Shown: in pieces, positions 40,890 through 49,213 of the stretch
How positions within the stretch are numbered: the first letter of the stretch is position 1
How the letters are laid out: the number at the start of each line of letters is the position of its first letter
Assembly (NCBI GenBank): GCA_963708235.1
Contig: OY970200.1
Location: forward strand, 186,001 to 250,000
Direction of reading: 5' to 3'
DNA: 64,000 bases
Source of the DNA: G963708235 sp963708235
GTDB lineage: Bacteria > Actinomycetota > Acidimicrobiia > Spongiisociales > UBA5794
Notes under the pieces: generated by a model
What the model was told of the DNA's origin: nothing
The model's database searches: none
Seen by the model: only the letters and a program-made list of their open reading frames with translations
Made by a program: the position numbers and the translations under genes

Positions 40890-40948
40890 GTGACCAGTTC
40901 AGACCGGCCCGAAACACAGTGTTCACATTCCGGTGACCTCGACGTAAT
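40890..40948. promoter_or_regulatory. Candidate GlnR box array between glnA-glnR and glnII
   Basis: Pentamers in an 11-bp rhythm are visible: GAAAC (40911-40915), TTCAC (40922-40926), GTGAC (40933-40937) and GTAAT (40944-40948), each separated by 6 nt. A further GTGAC is at 40890-40894. The established GlnR consensus is GTNAC-N6-GAAAC repeated. The match is partial, but the position between the divergent nitrogen genes is right. Confidence 0.5.
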
Positions 40949-41002
40949 CGCCGTCATCAACGATGAGCCAAACTGGTAGCACGCGCCACAGAGGAGTTCC
41001 CT

Positions 41003-42010
41003 ATGCCTTATCGGGCCGAGTACATCTGGATCGACGGTCAGAAACCGACCGGCAAGCTTCGATCGAAGACCAAGGTGATTCCGGACGGCGATACGCCGCC
41101 CATCTGGGGCTTCGACGGCTCCAGTACCGAGCAGGCTCCCGGCGCCGCCTCCGACTGCGTGTTGAACCCGGTGCTCGTCAAGCCGGACCCGATCCGCGGC
41201 GGCGACGACGTGCTGGTGATGTGTGAGGTGCTCAACACCGACATGACGCCGCACGCCACCAACACTCGCGCATCCTGCGCCGAGGTCGCCGAACGTTACG
41301 CCGCCCACGAGCCCTGGTTCGGGATCGAGCAGGAGTACACCTTCTTCAAGGACGGTCGCCCCCACGGTTGGCCGATCGGTGGGTATCCGGCACCTCAGGG
41401 CGGGTACTACTGCGGTGTCGGTGCCGACGAGATCTGGGGTCGTGACGTCGTCGAGATCCACACCCAGGCATGTATCGATGCCGGGATCGCCATCTCGGGA
41501 ACCAATGCCGAGGTGATGATCGGGCAGTGGGAGTTCCAGATCGGTCCTGCCGGGCCGCTCGAGGCTTCGGACCAGCTGTGGATGGCGAGGTGGCTGCTCT
41601 ACCGCATCGCCGAGGACTACGACATCTCGGCCCACCTCGACCCCAAGCCGGTCGAGGGTGACTGGAACGGCGCCGGTGCCCACACCAACTTCTCCACCAA
41701 GGAGATGCGCGAGTCCTACGAGCCCATCGTTGCTGCCTGTGAGGCGCTGGGGAAGCGTGCGGACGAGCACATCCAGGCCTACGGCGCCGGGATCGAGCGG
41801 CGGCTCACCGGATTGCACGAGACGGCTCCGTGGACCGAGTACAGCTACGGGGTCTCGGACCGCGGTGCGTCGGTCCGTATCCCCTGGCAGGTGCACCAGG
41901 AACAGAAGGGCTACATCGAGGACCGTCGCCCCAACGCCAACTGCGACCCCTATGTCGTCACCCGGCTGATCACGGAGACCGTGTGCAGCTATCTCGAGGG
42001 TGAAGCCTGA
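41003..42010 (+). CDS. glnII: Type II glutamine synthetase
   Basis: The 335-aa protein is a eukaryote-like GSII. It has YIWIDGQKPTGKLRSKTKV, PPIWGFDGSSTEQAPG, WFGIEQEYTFF, GGYYCGVGADEIWGRDVVE, GTNAEVMIGQWEFQIGP, GDWNGAGAHTNFSTKEMR and GASVRIPWQV. GSII is found in some Actinobacteria and rhizobia beside GSI and is usually nitrogen-controlled. GAGGAG lies before the ATG. It faces glnA-glnR across the putative GlnR box and ends in a strong hairpin. Confidence 0.97.
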   Translation: MPYRAEYIWIDGQKPTGKLRSKTKVIPDGDTPPIWGFDGSSTEQAPGAASDCVLNPVLVKPDPIRGGDDVLVMCEVLNTDMTPHATNTRASCAEVAERYAAHEPWFGIEQEYTFFKDGRPHGWPIGGYPAPQGGYYCGVGADEIWGRDVVEIHTQACIDAGIAISGTNAEVMIGQWEFQIGPAGPLEASDQLWMARWLLYRIAEDYDISAHLDPKPVEGDWNGAGAHTNFSTKEMRESYEPIVAACEALGKRADEHIQAYGAGIERRLTGLHETAPWTEYSYGVSDRGASVRIPWQVHQEQKGYIEDRRPNANCDPYVVTRLITETVCSYLEGEA

Positions 42011-42040
42011 GCCGTCACCGTTGACAACCGACCCTACGGA

Positions 42041-42072
42041 GTGAGGGGGCTGCCACCAGGCAGCCCCCTCAC
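42041..42072 (+). terminator. Strong GC hairpin terminator after glnII
   Basis: A perfect 14-bp stem (42041-42054 with 42059-42072) with a 4-nt ACCA loop begins 31 bp after the glnII stop. There is no U-run. Confidence 0.75.
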
Positions 42073-42208
42073 GCGTGGGGTCGCCCGAACGGACGGTGGG
42101 GCGATCGGCAGCGGCGTAGGCAGGGAAATCGGACCCCCGTCCCGCCGGTGCGACGGCGGGACCGATGGCAGCAGTGGGAGGCTCTGGCCATGGCGTCACG
42201 CCACAGCG

Positions 42209-42790
42209 TCAGCCCCCGATGGCGGTGCGGGTCAGATCGAGGGTGGTGGCCAGGTCGGAGGCGGCGGCGGTGTAGGCCGCAAGTGCGGCGAGCCGATCGT
42301 CGGGGCCGGACGAATCGACCAGACCGGTCACCATGTCGCCGGCGGCGGTGTTCATCGCCTCGGCGGCGGCGGTGACGTTGACCCATGCCTCGGCGCCGGC
42401 GGGCGGCACCTCGGCAGCGGCGACCTCGGCGGCGAAGGTGCCGGTCCGGTTCGCCAGATCGGTGAGCGCATCGCGCGTTGCGGCGAAGTCGCCCCCGGCA
42501 TCCCAGTCGTCGTTGATGGTCTGGGCCTCACCGGCCAGACCTGCGCCCCGGGTGGCGAAACCGTCGATCACCACGAGGAACGGGTCATCCGCCGCCGGGA
42601 GGGTGGTGGCGGTTCCGTCTCCGTCACCCGTACCCCCAGGGGCGAGAGTGGTGGTGACATCGGTTCCGGCATCGCCAGGCTCCACCGTTCCGGGGGGGAG
42701 GGCGTTCACGAAAAGGAACGTGAAACCCACCAAACCTGCGATGACGAGGGGAAGAATCCAGCGGCCATGTTTTGGGTCTACCTTGCTCAC
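42209..42790 (-). CDS. Membrane-anchored hypothetical protein
   Basis: The 193-aa product has an N-terminal TM anchor (GRWILPLVIAGLVGFTFLFVNAL), a Thr/Gly linker and an extracellular Ala-rich all-helical domain (DDWDAGGDFAATRDALTDLANRTGTFAAEV...). The helical part resembles no family I can name. The GTG at 42790 has a TATCTT hexamer 7 nt upstream. It diverges from the SDR gene. Confidence 0.65.
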   Translation of the reverse strand: MSKVDPKHGRWILPLVIAGLVGFTFLFVNALPPGTVEPGDAGTDVTTTLAPGGTGDGDGTATTLPAADDPFLVVIDGFATRGAGLAGEAQTINDDWDAGGDFAATRDALTDLANRTGTFAAEVAAAEVPPAGAEAWVNVTAAAEAMNTAAGDMVTGLVDSSGPDDRLAALAAYTAAASDLATTLDLTRTAIGG

Positions 42791-42797
42791 GACTGCA

Positions 42798-42803
42798 AAG
42801 ATA
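42798..42803 (-). promoter_or_regulatory. -10 hexamer TATCTT
   Basis: On the minus strand it ends 7 nt before the GTG at 42790; leaderless geometry. Confidence 0.45.
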
Positions 42804-42851
42804 GTCGGGTCGCCGGCTAGCGATGTGGATCGGTGCCGAACTCCCCCCGAT

Positions 42852-42857
42852 TAGGGT
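42852..42857 (+). promoter_or_regulatory. -10 hexamer TAGGGT of the SDR gene
   Basis: TAGGGT ends 6 nt before the ATG at 42864; no Shine-Dalgarno between. Confidence 0.5.
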
Positions 42858-42863
42858 GCCGGA

Positions 42864-43592
42864 ATGGACATTGCGGGGAGGATCGCCGTCGTCACCGGGG
42901 GGGCACACCGGGTCGGTCGTGGCATCGCCCTCGCCCTGGCCGCTGCCGGCGCCGATGTGTTCGTCCACTACTCCCGATCGGCGGCCGAGGCCGATGCGAC
43001 TGTCGCCGAGATCACCGGCCTGGGCCGACGCGCCGCTTCCGGGTCCGCCGATCTGGCGCTCCCCGGTGCCGCCGGCTCCCTCATCGCCACGGTCCGCAAC
43101 CAACTCGGCAACCCCACCATCCTGGTCAACAGCGCCTCCGGGTTTCCTGTCGACACCCTCACCGATGTCACCCGGGAGCAGTGGCAGGCAACGCTCGATC
43201 TCACCCTGACCGCACCGGTGTTCCTCACCCAGGCCTTTGCGGAGGTGATCGGCGACTCCGAGGGTGCGGTGGTCAACATCGGGGACGTCAAGACCGCCAC
43301 GCCCTACCGTCGCCACTTCAGCTACATGGTCGCCAAGGGGGGCCTGGAGACCTTCACCCGGGCCGCCGCCCTGGCGCTGGCCCCCCGGATCCGGGTGAAT
43401 GCGCTGGCGCTCGGGGTCATCCTTCCCCCGGCCACCAAGGACGCCGCCTACGTGGAACGGCTCGCCGCCGATCTACCGCTGCGTCGGGCGGGTGGGGTCG
43501 AGGTGGTTGCCGACGCCGCAGTCGCCCTGATCCGCAACGACTTCATCACCGGCGAGATCCTCCGCCTCGACGGAGGCGCCCACCTGGTGTGA
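42864..43592 (+). CDS. Short-chain dehydrogenase, probably pteridine reductase/FolM-like
   Basis: The 242-aa SDR has the Rossmann motif VTGGAHRVGRGIALALAAAGADV, a variant NSAS motif (LVNSASGFP) and the catalytic Tyr and Lys in HFSYMVAKGGLE. GGAHRVGRGIA plus a VHYSRS turn is typical of pteridine reductases and dihydromonapterin reductase FolM rather than fabG. The downstream folB and folK-folE genes support a pterin substrate. That link is inference, since a repeat element of about 430 bp separates them. Confidence 0.8.
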   Translation: MDIAGRIAVVTGGAHRVGRGIALALAAAGADVFVHYSRSAAEADATVAEITGLGRRAASGSADLALPGAAGSLIATVRNQLGNPTILVNSASGFPVDTLTDVTREQWQATLDLTLTAPVFLTQAFAEVIGDSEGAVVNIGDVKTATPYRRHFSYMVAKGGLETFTRAAALALAPRIRVNALALGVILPPATKDAAYVERLAADLPLRRAGGVEVVADAAVALIRNDFITGEILRLDGGAHLV

Positions 43593-43683
43593 TCGCCTTC
43601 CTCGGCCCTCCCCGCCCCGGGCGGGGGTCGCCGTCGGCTTGCGGGCCGGAGGCGTCGTCGACCAGATGCGGGGCGTGTCCATT

Positions 43684-43936
43684 CTTGGCCCTCCCCGCCC
43701 CGGGGGGCGGGGTGCCTCCGAGGTTCTGGGAGGAGGTGTGGCGGGGCGCGAGGTCGTTGTCCCTGAAGGTTGACCTGATGCGTGCGGTGCGGGTTGTCGT
43801 GAGCGCCAAGACGCTGAACACGGGCAGTTGTCGGTGATACTTCAGGCTTGCGGACTCTGGCGTGGCGCTCTCCGCCCCGTCTGCGTCCGCGAGGCGTCTG
43901 CAGCCTCCCCTCCTCCCCCGAGGAGGGGAGGGCCAG
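43684..43936 (+). repeat. Foldback repeat, divergent complete copy
   Basis: The left end CTTGGCCCTCCCC (43684-43696) and right end GGGGAGGGCCAG match the copy at 22919. The interior is diverged (for example CGAGGTCGTTGTCCCTGAAGG) but keeps the CGCCCCGTCTGCGTCCGCG core and the CCCCTCCT/AGGAGGGG hairpin. Confidence 0.75.
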
Positions 43937-44012
43937 AAGGGGATGCGACGTCGCGGCGAACTTCGTCTACGCCGTCGAGTTTGGTGGCGTCGCCCATGGC
44001 GCTGTCCGCTCC

Positions 44013-44018
44013 TAGTCT
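44013..44018 (+). promoter_or_regulatory. -10 hexamer TAGTCT of folB
   Basis: TAGTCT ends 7 nt before the folB ATG at 44026; the promoter lies just downstream of the repeat block. Confidence 0.5.
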
Positions 44019-44025
44019 TGCGCCA

Positions 44026-44431
44026 ATGGATCGCATCCACATCACCAATCTGGAGGTCTCGGGGATTCTCGGGATCAAGCCGGAGGAGCAGGCGAACCCG
44101 CAGACGATCCGGGTCAATGCCGTGATGTGGGTGGACACGGCAGCGGCGTCGGCCAGTGACGACATCGCCGATGCGGTGAACTACCGGACCGTGGCCAAGG
44201 CGATGATCGCCCACATCGAAGGCGGCAGGCCGTTCCTCGTCGAGCGCCTCGCCCGGGAACTGGCGGACCTGACCTTTGCGCTCGATTCTCGCATCGAAGC
44301 GGTCGAGATCACCTTGGAGAAGCCTGGGGCGCTGCGCCATGCCGAATCGGTCGGGATCACGATCCACCGCACCCGGAGCGACTCGCGCAACGGCGCCCCG
44401 ATCGGACCCGACGCCGGGGGGACGAGCCGGC

Positions 44432-44439
<8 letters not shown>
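44026..44439 (+). CDS. folB: Dihydroneopterin aldolase
   Basis: The 137-aa protein has DRIHITNLEVSGILGIKPEEQANPQ, an acidic middle, AVNYRTVAKAMIAHIEGGRPFLVERLARELA (active-site Tyr and the FLVE Glu) and VEITLEKPGALRHAESVGITIHR with the conserved Lys. It cleaves dihydroneopterin to hydroxymethyl-dihydropterin in folate synthesis. Its stop codon lies inside the folK-folE start region (8-bp overlap). Confidence 0.95.
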
Positions 44440-45568
<1,129 letters not shown>

Positions 45569-45621
45569 CACCGGGCCGGTCCGTCCGTCCGGAGATCCCG
45601 ACGGTCGCCACATCGGGGACT

Positions 45622-45649
45622 TTGACAATCTCCGCAAGTGGGGTAGCTT
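45622..45649 (+). promoter_or_regulatory. Promoter of the sulfate-assimilation cluster (TTGACA-16-TAGCTT)
   Basis: A perfect -35 TTGACA (45622-45627) and a -10 TAGCTT (45644-45649) are separated by 16 bp. Transcription should start near 45656-45659, at the ATG of the Cys-rich leader ORF. Confidence 0.65.
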
Positions 45650-45658
45650 CTCGGACTC

Positions 45659-45745
45659 ATGAATGCGCTGATGTGTCGCTGTCTCTGTGAACGCTCTCGG
45701 GTGGGCCACCCGAGTGCCGCGGCGACTCGCCCCCAGCACTCCTGA
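45659..45745 (+). CDS. Cys-rich leaderless leader peptide (putative cysteine attenuator)
   Basis: The ATG at 45659 lies 9 nt after the -10 hexamer and encodes 28 residues beginning MNALMCRCLCER, with three Cys codons in positions 6, 8 and 10, then a stop at 45743. A perfect 8-bp stem (45696-45703 with 45707-45714) follows the Cys codons, and a second hairpin precedes the ribosome site of the next gene. In mycobacteria, leaderless poly-Cys ORFs ahead of sulfur genes are known to attenuate expression when cysteine is plentiful. The same role here is inferred from layout. Confidence 0.65.
   Translation: MNALMCRCLCERSRVGHPSAAATRPQHS
45696..45714 (+). promoter_or_regulatory. Hairpin within the leader ORF
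   Basis: CTCGGGTG pairs with CACCCGAG across a GGC loop, starting 8 nt after the last Cys codon. A ribosome stalled on the Cys codons would cover or melt it. Confidence 0.5.
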
Positions 45746-45830
45746 CCCCGACGCCTCCACCCGAGAGCCCCTGAGCGGGCGCACCTCATTCTCGCAACCG
45801 GCGTCGGGCCGTGGACCACCCACCACCCTC

Positions 45831-45852
45831 TGGACCGAGCTTCGCTCGTCCA
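45831..45852 (+). promoter_or_regulatory. Hairpin just upstream of the rhodanese ribosome site
   Basis: TGGACCGAGC pairs with GCTCGTCCA, with one bulged C and a TTC loop. It ends 8 nt before AGGAG of the gene at 45871. It could act as an expression platform for the leader peptide. Confidence 0.4.
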
Positions 45853-45870
45853 CACCGTCAGGAGCGATTC

Positions 45871-46707
45871 ATGAGCTACGCCAACCCCGAAGCCCTCGTC
45901 ACCACCGACTGGCTCGAAGCCAACCTCGACGACCCCTCGCTTCGCATCATCGAGGTCGACGAGGATGTCGACGCCTACGGTCGTGACCACATTCCCGGTG
46001 CCATCGTCTGGAACTGGAACACCGACCTCCATCACCCCGTGCAGCGCGACTACCGCGACGCCGAGGGATTCTCCGAGTTGCTCCGTCTCGGCGGCGTCAC
46101 CGCCGACACCACCGTGATCCTCTACGGCGGCAACAACAACTGGTTCGCCGCCTACGCCTACTGGCTGCTCAAGTACCGCGGCTTCGACAACGTGAAGCTG
46201 CTCGACGGCGGTCGCAAGAAATGGAAGATCGAGGGGCGTCCCGTCACCGCCGAGGTCCCCAGCTATCCCGCCACCGACTTCTCGATCGCCCTCCCCGAAC
46301 GCCCCGAACTGCGTGCGCTACGCGACGACGTTCTCGCCTCCGTGGGCAAGGCGGCTTTCGTCGATGTCCGTTCCCCTGAGGAGTTCAGCGGCGAGAAGCT
46401 GGCCCCCGACCATCTTCCCCAGGAACAGCCCTATGTCGGCGGTCATGTCCCCGGCGCCGCCAACGTCCCGTGGGCGAAGACGGCGAACGAGGACGGTTCG
46501 TTCAAGTCGGCGCAGGAGCTGCGCACCCTCTACGGGGACGTCGGGATCACCGGCGACATCGACACCATTGCGTACTGCCGCATCGGTGAGCGATCCTCCC
46601 ACACCTGGTTCGTGCTCCACGAGCTGCTCGGGTTCTCCCAGGTCCGCAACTACGACGGATCCTGGACCGAGTACGGCTCCCTCGTCGGGGCACCCGTCGA
46701 ACGCTGA
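45871..46707 (+). CDS. Thiosulfate/3-mercaptopyruvate sulfurtransferase (two rhodanese domains)
   Basis: The 278-aa protein has two rhodanese folds. The inactive first has WLEANLDDPSLRIIEVD and DHIPGAIVWNW. The catalytic second has FVDVRSPEEFSG and the persulfide-forming Cys in AYCRIGERSSHTWFVL. CRIGERS is typical of actinobacterial CysA/SseA-type thiosulfate sulfurtransferases. AGGAG precedes the ATG. It is the first structural gene behind the Cys-rich leader. A 17-bp hairpin separates it from cysI. Confidence 0.94.
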   Translation: MSYANPEALVTTDWLEANLDDPSLRIIEVDEDVDAYGRDHIPGAIVWNWNTDLHHPVQRDYRDAEGFSELLRLGGVTADTTVILYGGNNNWFAAYAYWLLKYRGFDNVKLLDGGRKKWKIEGRPVTAEVPSYPATDFSIALPERPELRALRDDVLASVGKAAFVDVRSPEEFSGEKLAPDHLPQEQPYVGGHVPGAANVPWAKTANEDGSFKSAQELRTLYGDVGITGDIDTIAYCRIGERSSHTWFVLHELLGFSQVRNYDGSWTEYGSLVGAPVER

Positions 46708-46720
46708 TCCGACCAGCCCG

Positions 46721-46767
46721 GCCGCGGGTCGACCAGGGACACCCCCCTCTCCTGGTCGACCCGTGGC
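46721..46767 (+). terminator. Intercistronic hairpin between the rhodanese gene and cysI
   Basis: 46721-46737 pairs with 46751-46767 (16 Watson-Crick pairs and one G-U in RNA) around a 13-nt C-rich loop. It ends 26 nt before the cysI ATG. It could terminate or tune read-through within the cluster, or protect the upstream mRNA end. Confidence 0.6.
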
Positions 46768-46793
46768 CTCCTCTCACCCCGAGGTAGGCGTCA

Positions 46794-48497
46794 ATGTCGA
46801 TCGAGACCATCAAACAGGAAAGCGACGGGCTGCGCGGCTCGCTCGCCGCCGAGCTCCTCGCCGGCGGCGACCGCTTCGGTGACGCCGACTCCCAGCTCCT
46901 CAAGTTCCACGGCATCTACCAGCAGGACGACCGCAACCACCGTGCCGGGTCCGACCGTGACTACGTGTTCATGGTTCGTGCCGCCGTCCCCGGTGGCGTG
47001 CTCTCCGCCGAGCAGTACCTGGTCTGCGACGACATGGCCGACTGGGTCGGGGACGGCACGACCCGGATCACCTCCCGCCAGGGTCTCCAGTGGCACCACA
47101 TCCGCAAGGGCAGCCTGCGTCCCATGGTGTGGGCGCTCAACCAGTCGCTGGTCACCACCCTCGGCGCCTGCGGCGACGTGGTGCGCAACATCGTCGCCTG
47201 TCCCGCTCCGGATTTGGGTCGCACCGGGATCGACCTTGCCGGTCACGCCTCCCTGCTGGCCGACCGGTTCCGCCCGGCGAGCCGGGGCTACTGGGAGATC
47301 TGGGTCGATGGGGAGCGGACCGTGTCGGCGGAGGCCCCTGCCGGCGCCGACGACGAGCCGATCTATGGCGACGCCTACCTGCCACGCAAGTTCAAGATCG
47401 GGATCGCCTACCCCGGCGACAACTGCGTCGACGCCTACACCAACGATGTCGGGGTGGTCCCGGTTCTCGACCGGGTTCCCGGCAACGGACCGGGGAAGCT
47501 CACCGGGTTCACCGTGCTGGTCGGGGGCGGTCAGGGACGGAGTCACAACCGACCGTCGACCTATCCCCGGCTCGCCGACCCGCTGGCCACGGTGGCCCCC
47601 GACCGTCTCGGGGATCTGATCGAAGCCGTGGTCCGGGTACAGCGCGATCACGGCGACCGCACCGACCGCAAGCAGGCCAGGCTCAAGTACCTGGTCGACC
47701 GGTGGGGGCTCCCGGCGTTCCGCACCGCCGTCGAGGAGCAGTTCGGCGAACCGCTCCCGCCGGCCAAACTGCTCGCCTGGGACTCCCACGCCGACCACCT
47801 GGGCTGGCACCGTCAGGACGACGACAGGTGGTACCTGGGTCTCCCGGTCCCCGCCGGGCGAATTGCCGATCAGGGCGACCGGCGGCTCCGCACCGCCCTG
47901 CGCACCATCGCCGACGAGCACCGCACCGAGATCCGGTTCACCCCCCAACAGAACGTGCTCCTCGCCGGGGTGCCCGCAACCGATCGCCGTGTCATCGACG
48001 AGATCCTGATCGGGCACGGGGTGCTGCAGGCGGCGGCGATCGCCCCGGTGGTCCGCAACGCCATGTCGTGTGTGGCGCTACCCACCTGTGGCCTGGCGCT
48101 CACCGATGCGGAACGTTCCTTTCCCGAGATCATGGCCGGGCTCGACCGGACCCTCGGCGAGGTCGGCCTCCCCGGCCACCCGGTGGACGTGCGGATCGTG
48201 GGATGCCCCAACGGTTGCGCCCGCCCCTACAGCACCGAGATCGGCTTCGTCGGGCGCCGCAAGGGCGCCTACGACATTCATCTCGGAGGCGCCGCCGACG
48301 GGACCCGGCTCAACGAACTGTTCGCCGAGTTGGTTCCCGTCGGCGCGCTTTCCTCGACGCTCCGCCCGCTCCTCGCCGACTACGCCACCGACCGGGGCGC
48401 CGGCGAGACGTTCGGTGACTGGTGCCACCGTCAGGGCATCCCGTCGCTCCAGGACCGCTTCCTCGAGATGTCCAAGAAGGCCGAGGTGACCGCATGA
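46794..48497 (+). CDS. cysI: Assimilatory sulfite reductase hemoprotein (ferredoxin/NAD(P)H-type)
   Basis: The 567-aa siroheme [4Fe-4S] enzyme reduces sulfite to sulfide. It has two ferredoxin-like/NiR-SiR repeats, with TRITSRQGLQWHHI and DVVRNIVACPAPDLG in the first half. The cluster ligands lie in CVALPTCGLALTDAER and VGCPNGCARPYS. PLPRKFKIGIAYPGDNCVDAYTNDVG-type sequence (here YLPRKFKIGIAYPGDN) suits sulfite rather than nitrite reductases, as does the neighbourhood. GAGG precedes the ATG, and the stop overlaps the siroheme synthase start (ATGA). Confidence 0.94.
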   Translation: MSIETIKQESDGLRGSLAAELLAGGDRFGDADSQLLKFHGIYQQDDRNHRAGSDRDYVFMVRAAVPGGVLSAEQYLVCDDMADWVGDGTTRITSRQGLQWHHIRKGSLRPMVWALNQSLVTTLGACGDVVRNIVACPAPDLGRTGIDLAGHASLLADRFRPASRGYWEIWVDGERTVSAEAPAGADDEPIYGDAYLPRKFKIGIAYPGDNCVDAYTNDVGVVPVLDRVPGNGPGKLTGFTVLVGGGQGRSHNRPSTYPRLADPLATVAPDRLGDLIEAVVRVQRDHGDRTDRKQARLKYLVDRWGLPAFRTAVEEQFGEPLPPAKLLAWDSHADHLGWHRQDDDRWYLGLPVPAGRIADQGDRRLRTALRTIADEHRTEIRFTPQQNVLLAGVPATDRRVIDEILIGHGVLQAAAIAPVVRNAMSCVALPTCGLALTDAERSFPEIMAGLDRTLGEVGLPGHPVDVRIVGCPNGCARPYSTEIGFVGRRKGAYDIHLGGAADGTRLNELFAELVPVGALSSTLRPLLADYATDRGAGETFGDWCHRQGIPSLQDRFLEMSKKAEVTA

Positions 48498-49213
48498 CCC
48501 GTCCCGTCCCCGACCACGCCCCCGGTGCCGGACCTGCCGCCTGGTTCCCGGTCCAACTCGATCTGCGGGGTCGTCGCGTCCTTGTCGTCGGTGGAGGCAC
48601 CGTCGCCGAGTCGAAGGTGTTCCAGCTTCTCGATGCCCATGCGGTGGTGACCGTGGTGTCCCCCCGACTGTCCGACCGGCTCGACGGCTGGCGCCGCGAC
48701 GGGTTGTTCCTTTGGGAGGCGCGCCGGTTCGAGGTTGCCGACATCGCCGGCGTCTTCATCGCCGTGGCGGCGACCGACGACCCCGAGGTCAACCGTTCGG
48801 TCTGGGAGGCCGGTGAGGCTGCCGCCGTCCCGGTCAACGCCGCCGACGATCCGGACCACTGCAGCTTCATCCTCCCCGCCACCCACCGTCATGGCGACCT
48901 GATCGTCGCCGTCTCCACCGGGGGTCACGCCCCGGCGCTGGCGGTGCGGATCCGGGATCGCATGGCCGAGGACCTCGACGAGGCCTATGGGCCCTATGTG
49001 GCGATGCTCGGCGCCCACCGGGACCAGATCAAGCGTCGCTTCGACGATTTCGAATCCCGGCGACGCCTCTGGTACCGCATCGTCGATGACCCGGAGCCGC
49101 TGCGACTGGTGCGCGACGGTGATCTCGACGCCGCCTCGAACGCCGTGTCGAACATCATCGACGCCGAGCCGGTGGGTGCCGGTGTCGGAGCGGGTCGGGA
49201 GGTGGTGCGATGA
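48494..49213 (+). CDS. Precorrin-2 dehydrogenase / sirohydrochlorin ferrochelatase (CysG N-terminal type)
   Basis: The 239-aa protein completes siroheme synthesis for CysI. WFPVQLDLRGRRVLVVGGGTVAESKV is the NAD-binding start, followed by VSPRLSDRLDGW, FIAVAATDDPEVNRSVWEAG, VNAADDPDHCSFILPA and VAVSTGGHAPALAVRIRDRM, all typical of Met8p/CysG-N. ATGA overlaps on both sides indicate translational coupling within the operon. The methyltransferase half of CysG is supplied by cobA, two genes on. Confidence 0.93.
   Translation: MTRPVPDHAPGAGPAAWFPVQLDLRGRRVLVVGGGTVAESKVFQLLDAHAVVTVVSPRLSDRLDGWRRDGLFLWEARRFEVADIAGVFIAVAATDDPEVNRSVWEAGEAAAVPVNAADDPDHCSFILPATHRHGDLIVAVSTGGHAPALAVRIRDRMAEDLDEAYGPYVAMLGAHRDQIKRRFDDFESRRRLWYRIVDDPEPLRLVRDGDLDAASNAVSNIIDAEPVGAGVGAGREVVR

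Larger units (their letters stand above)
43593..44025. other. Intergenic repeat block splitting the folate genes
   Basis: No gene is supported here. It holds a small GC hairpin piece (GGCCCTCCCCGCCCCGGGC, from 43601), a full foldback repeat at 43684-43936 and the folB promoter. Confidence 0.55.
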
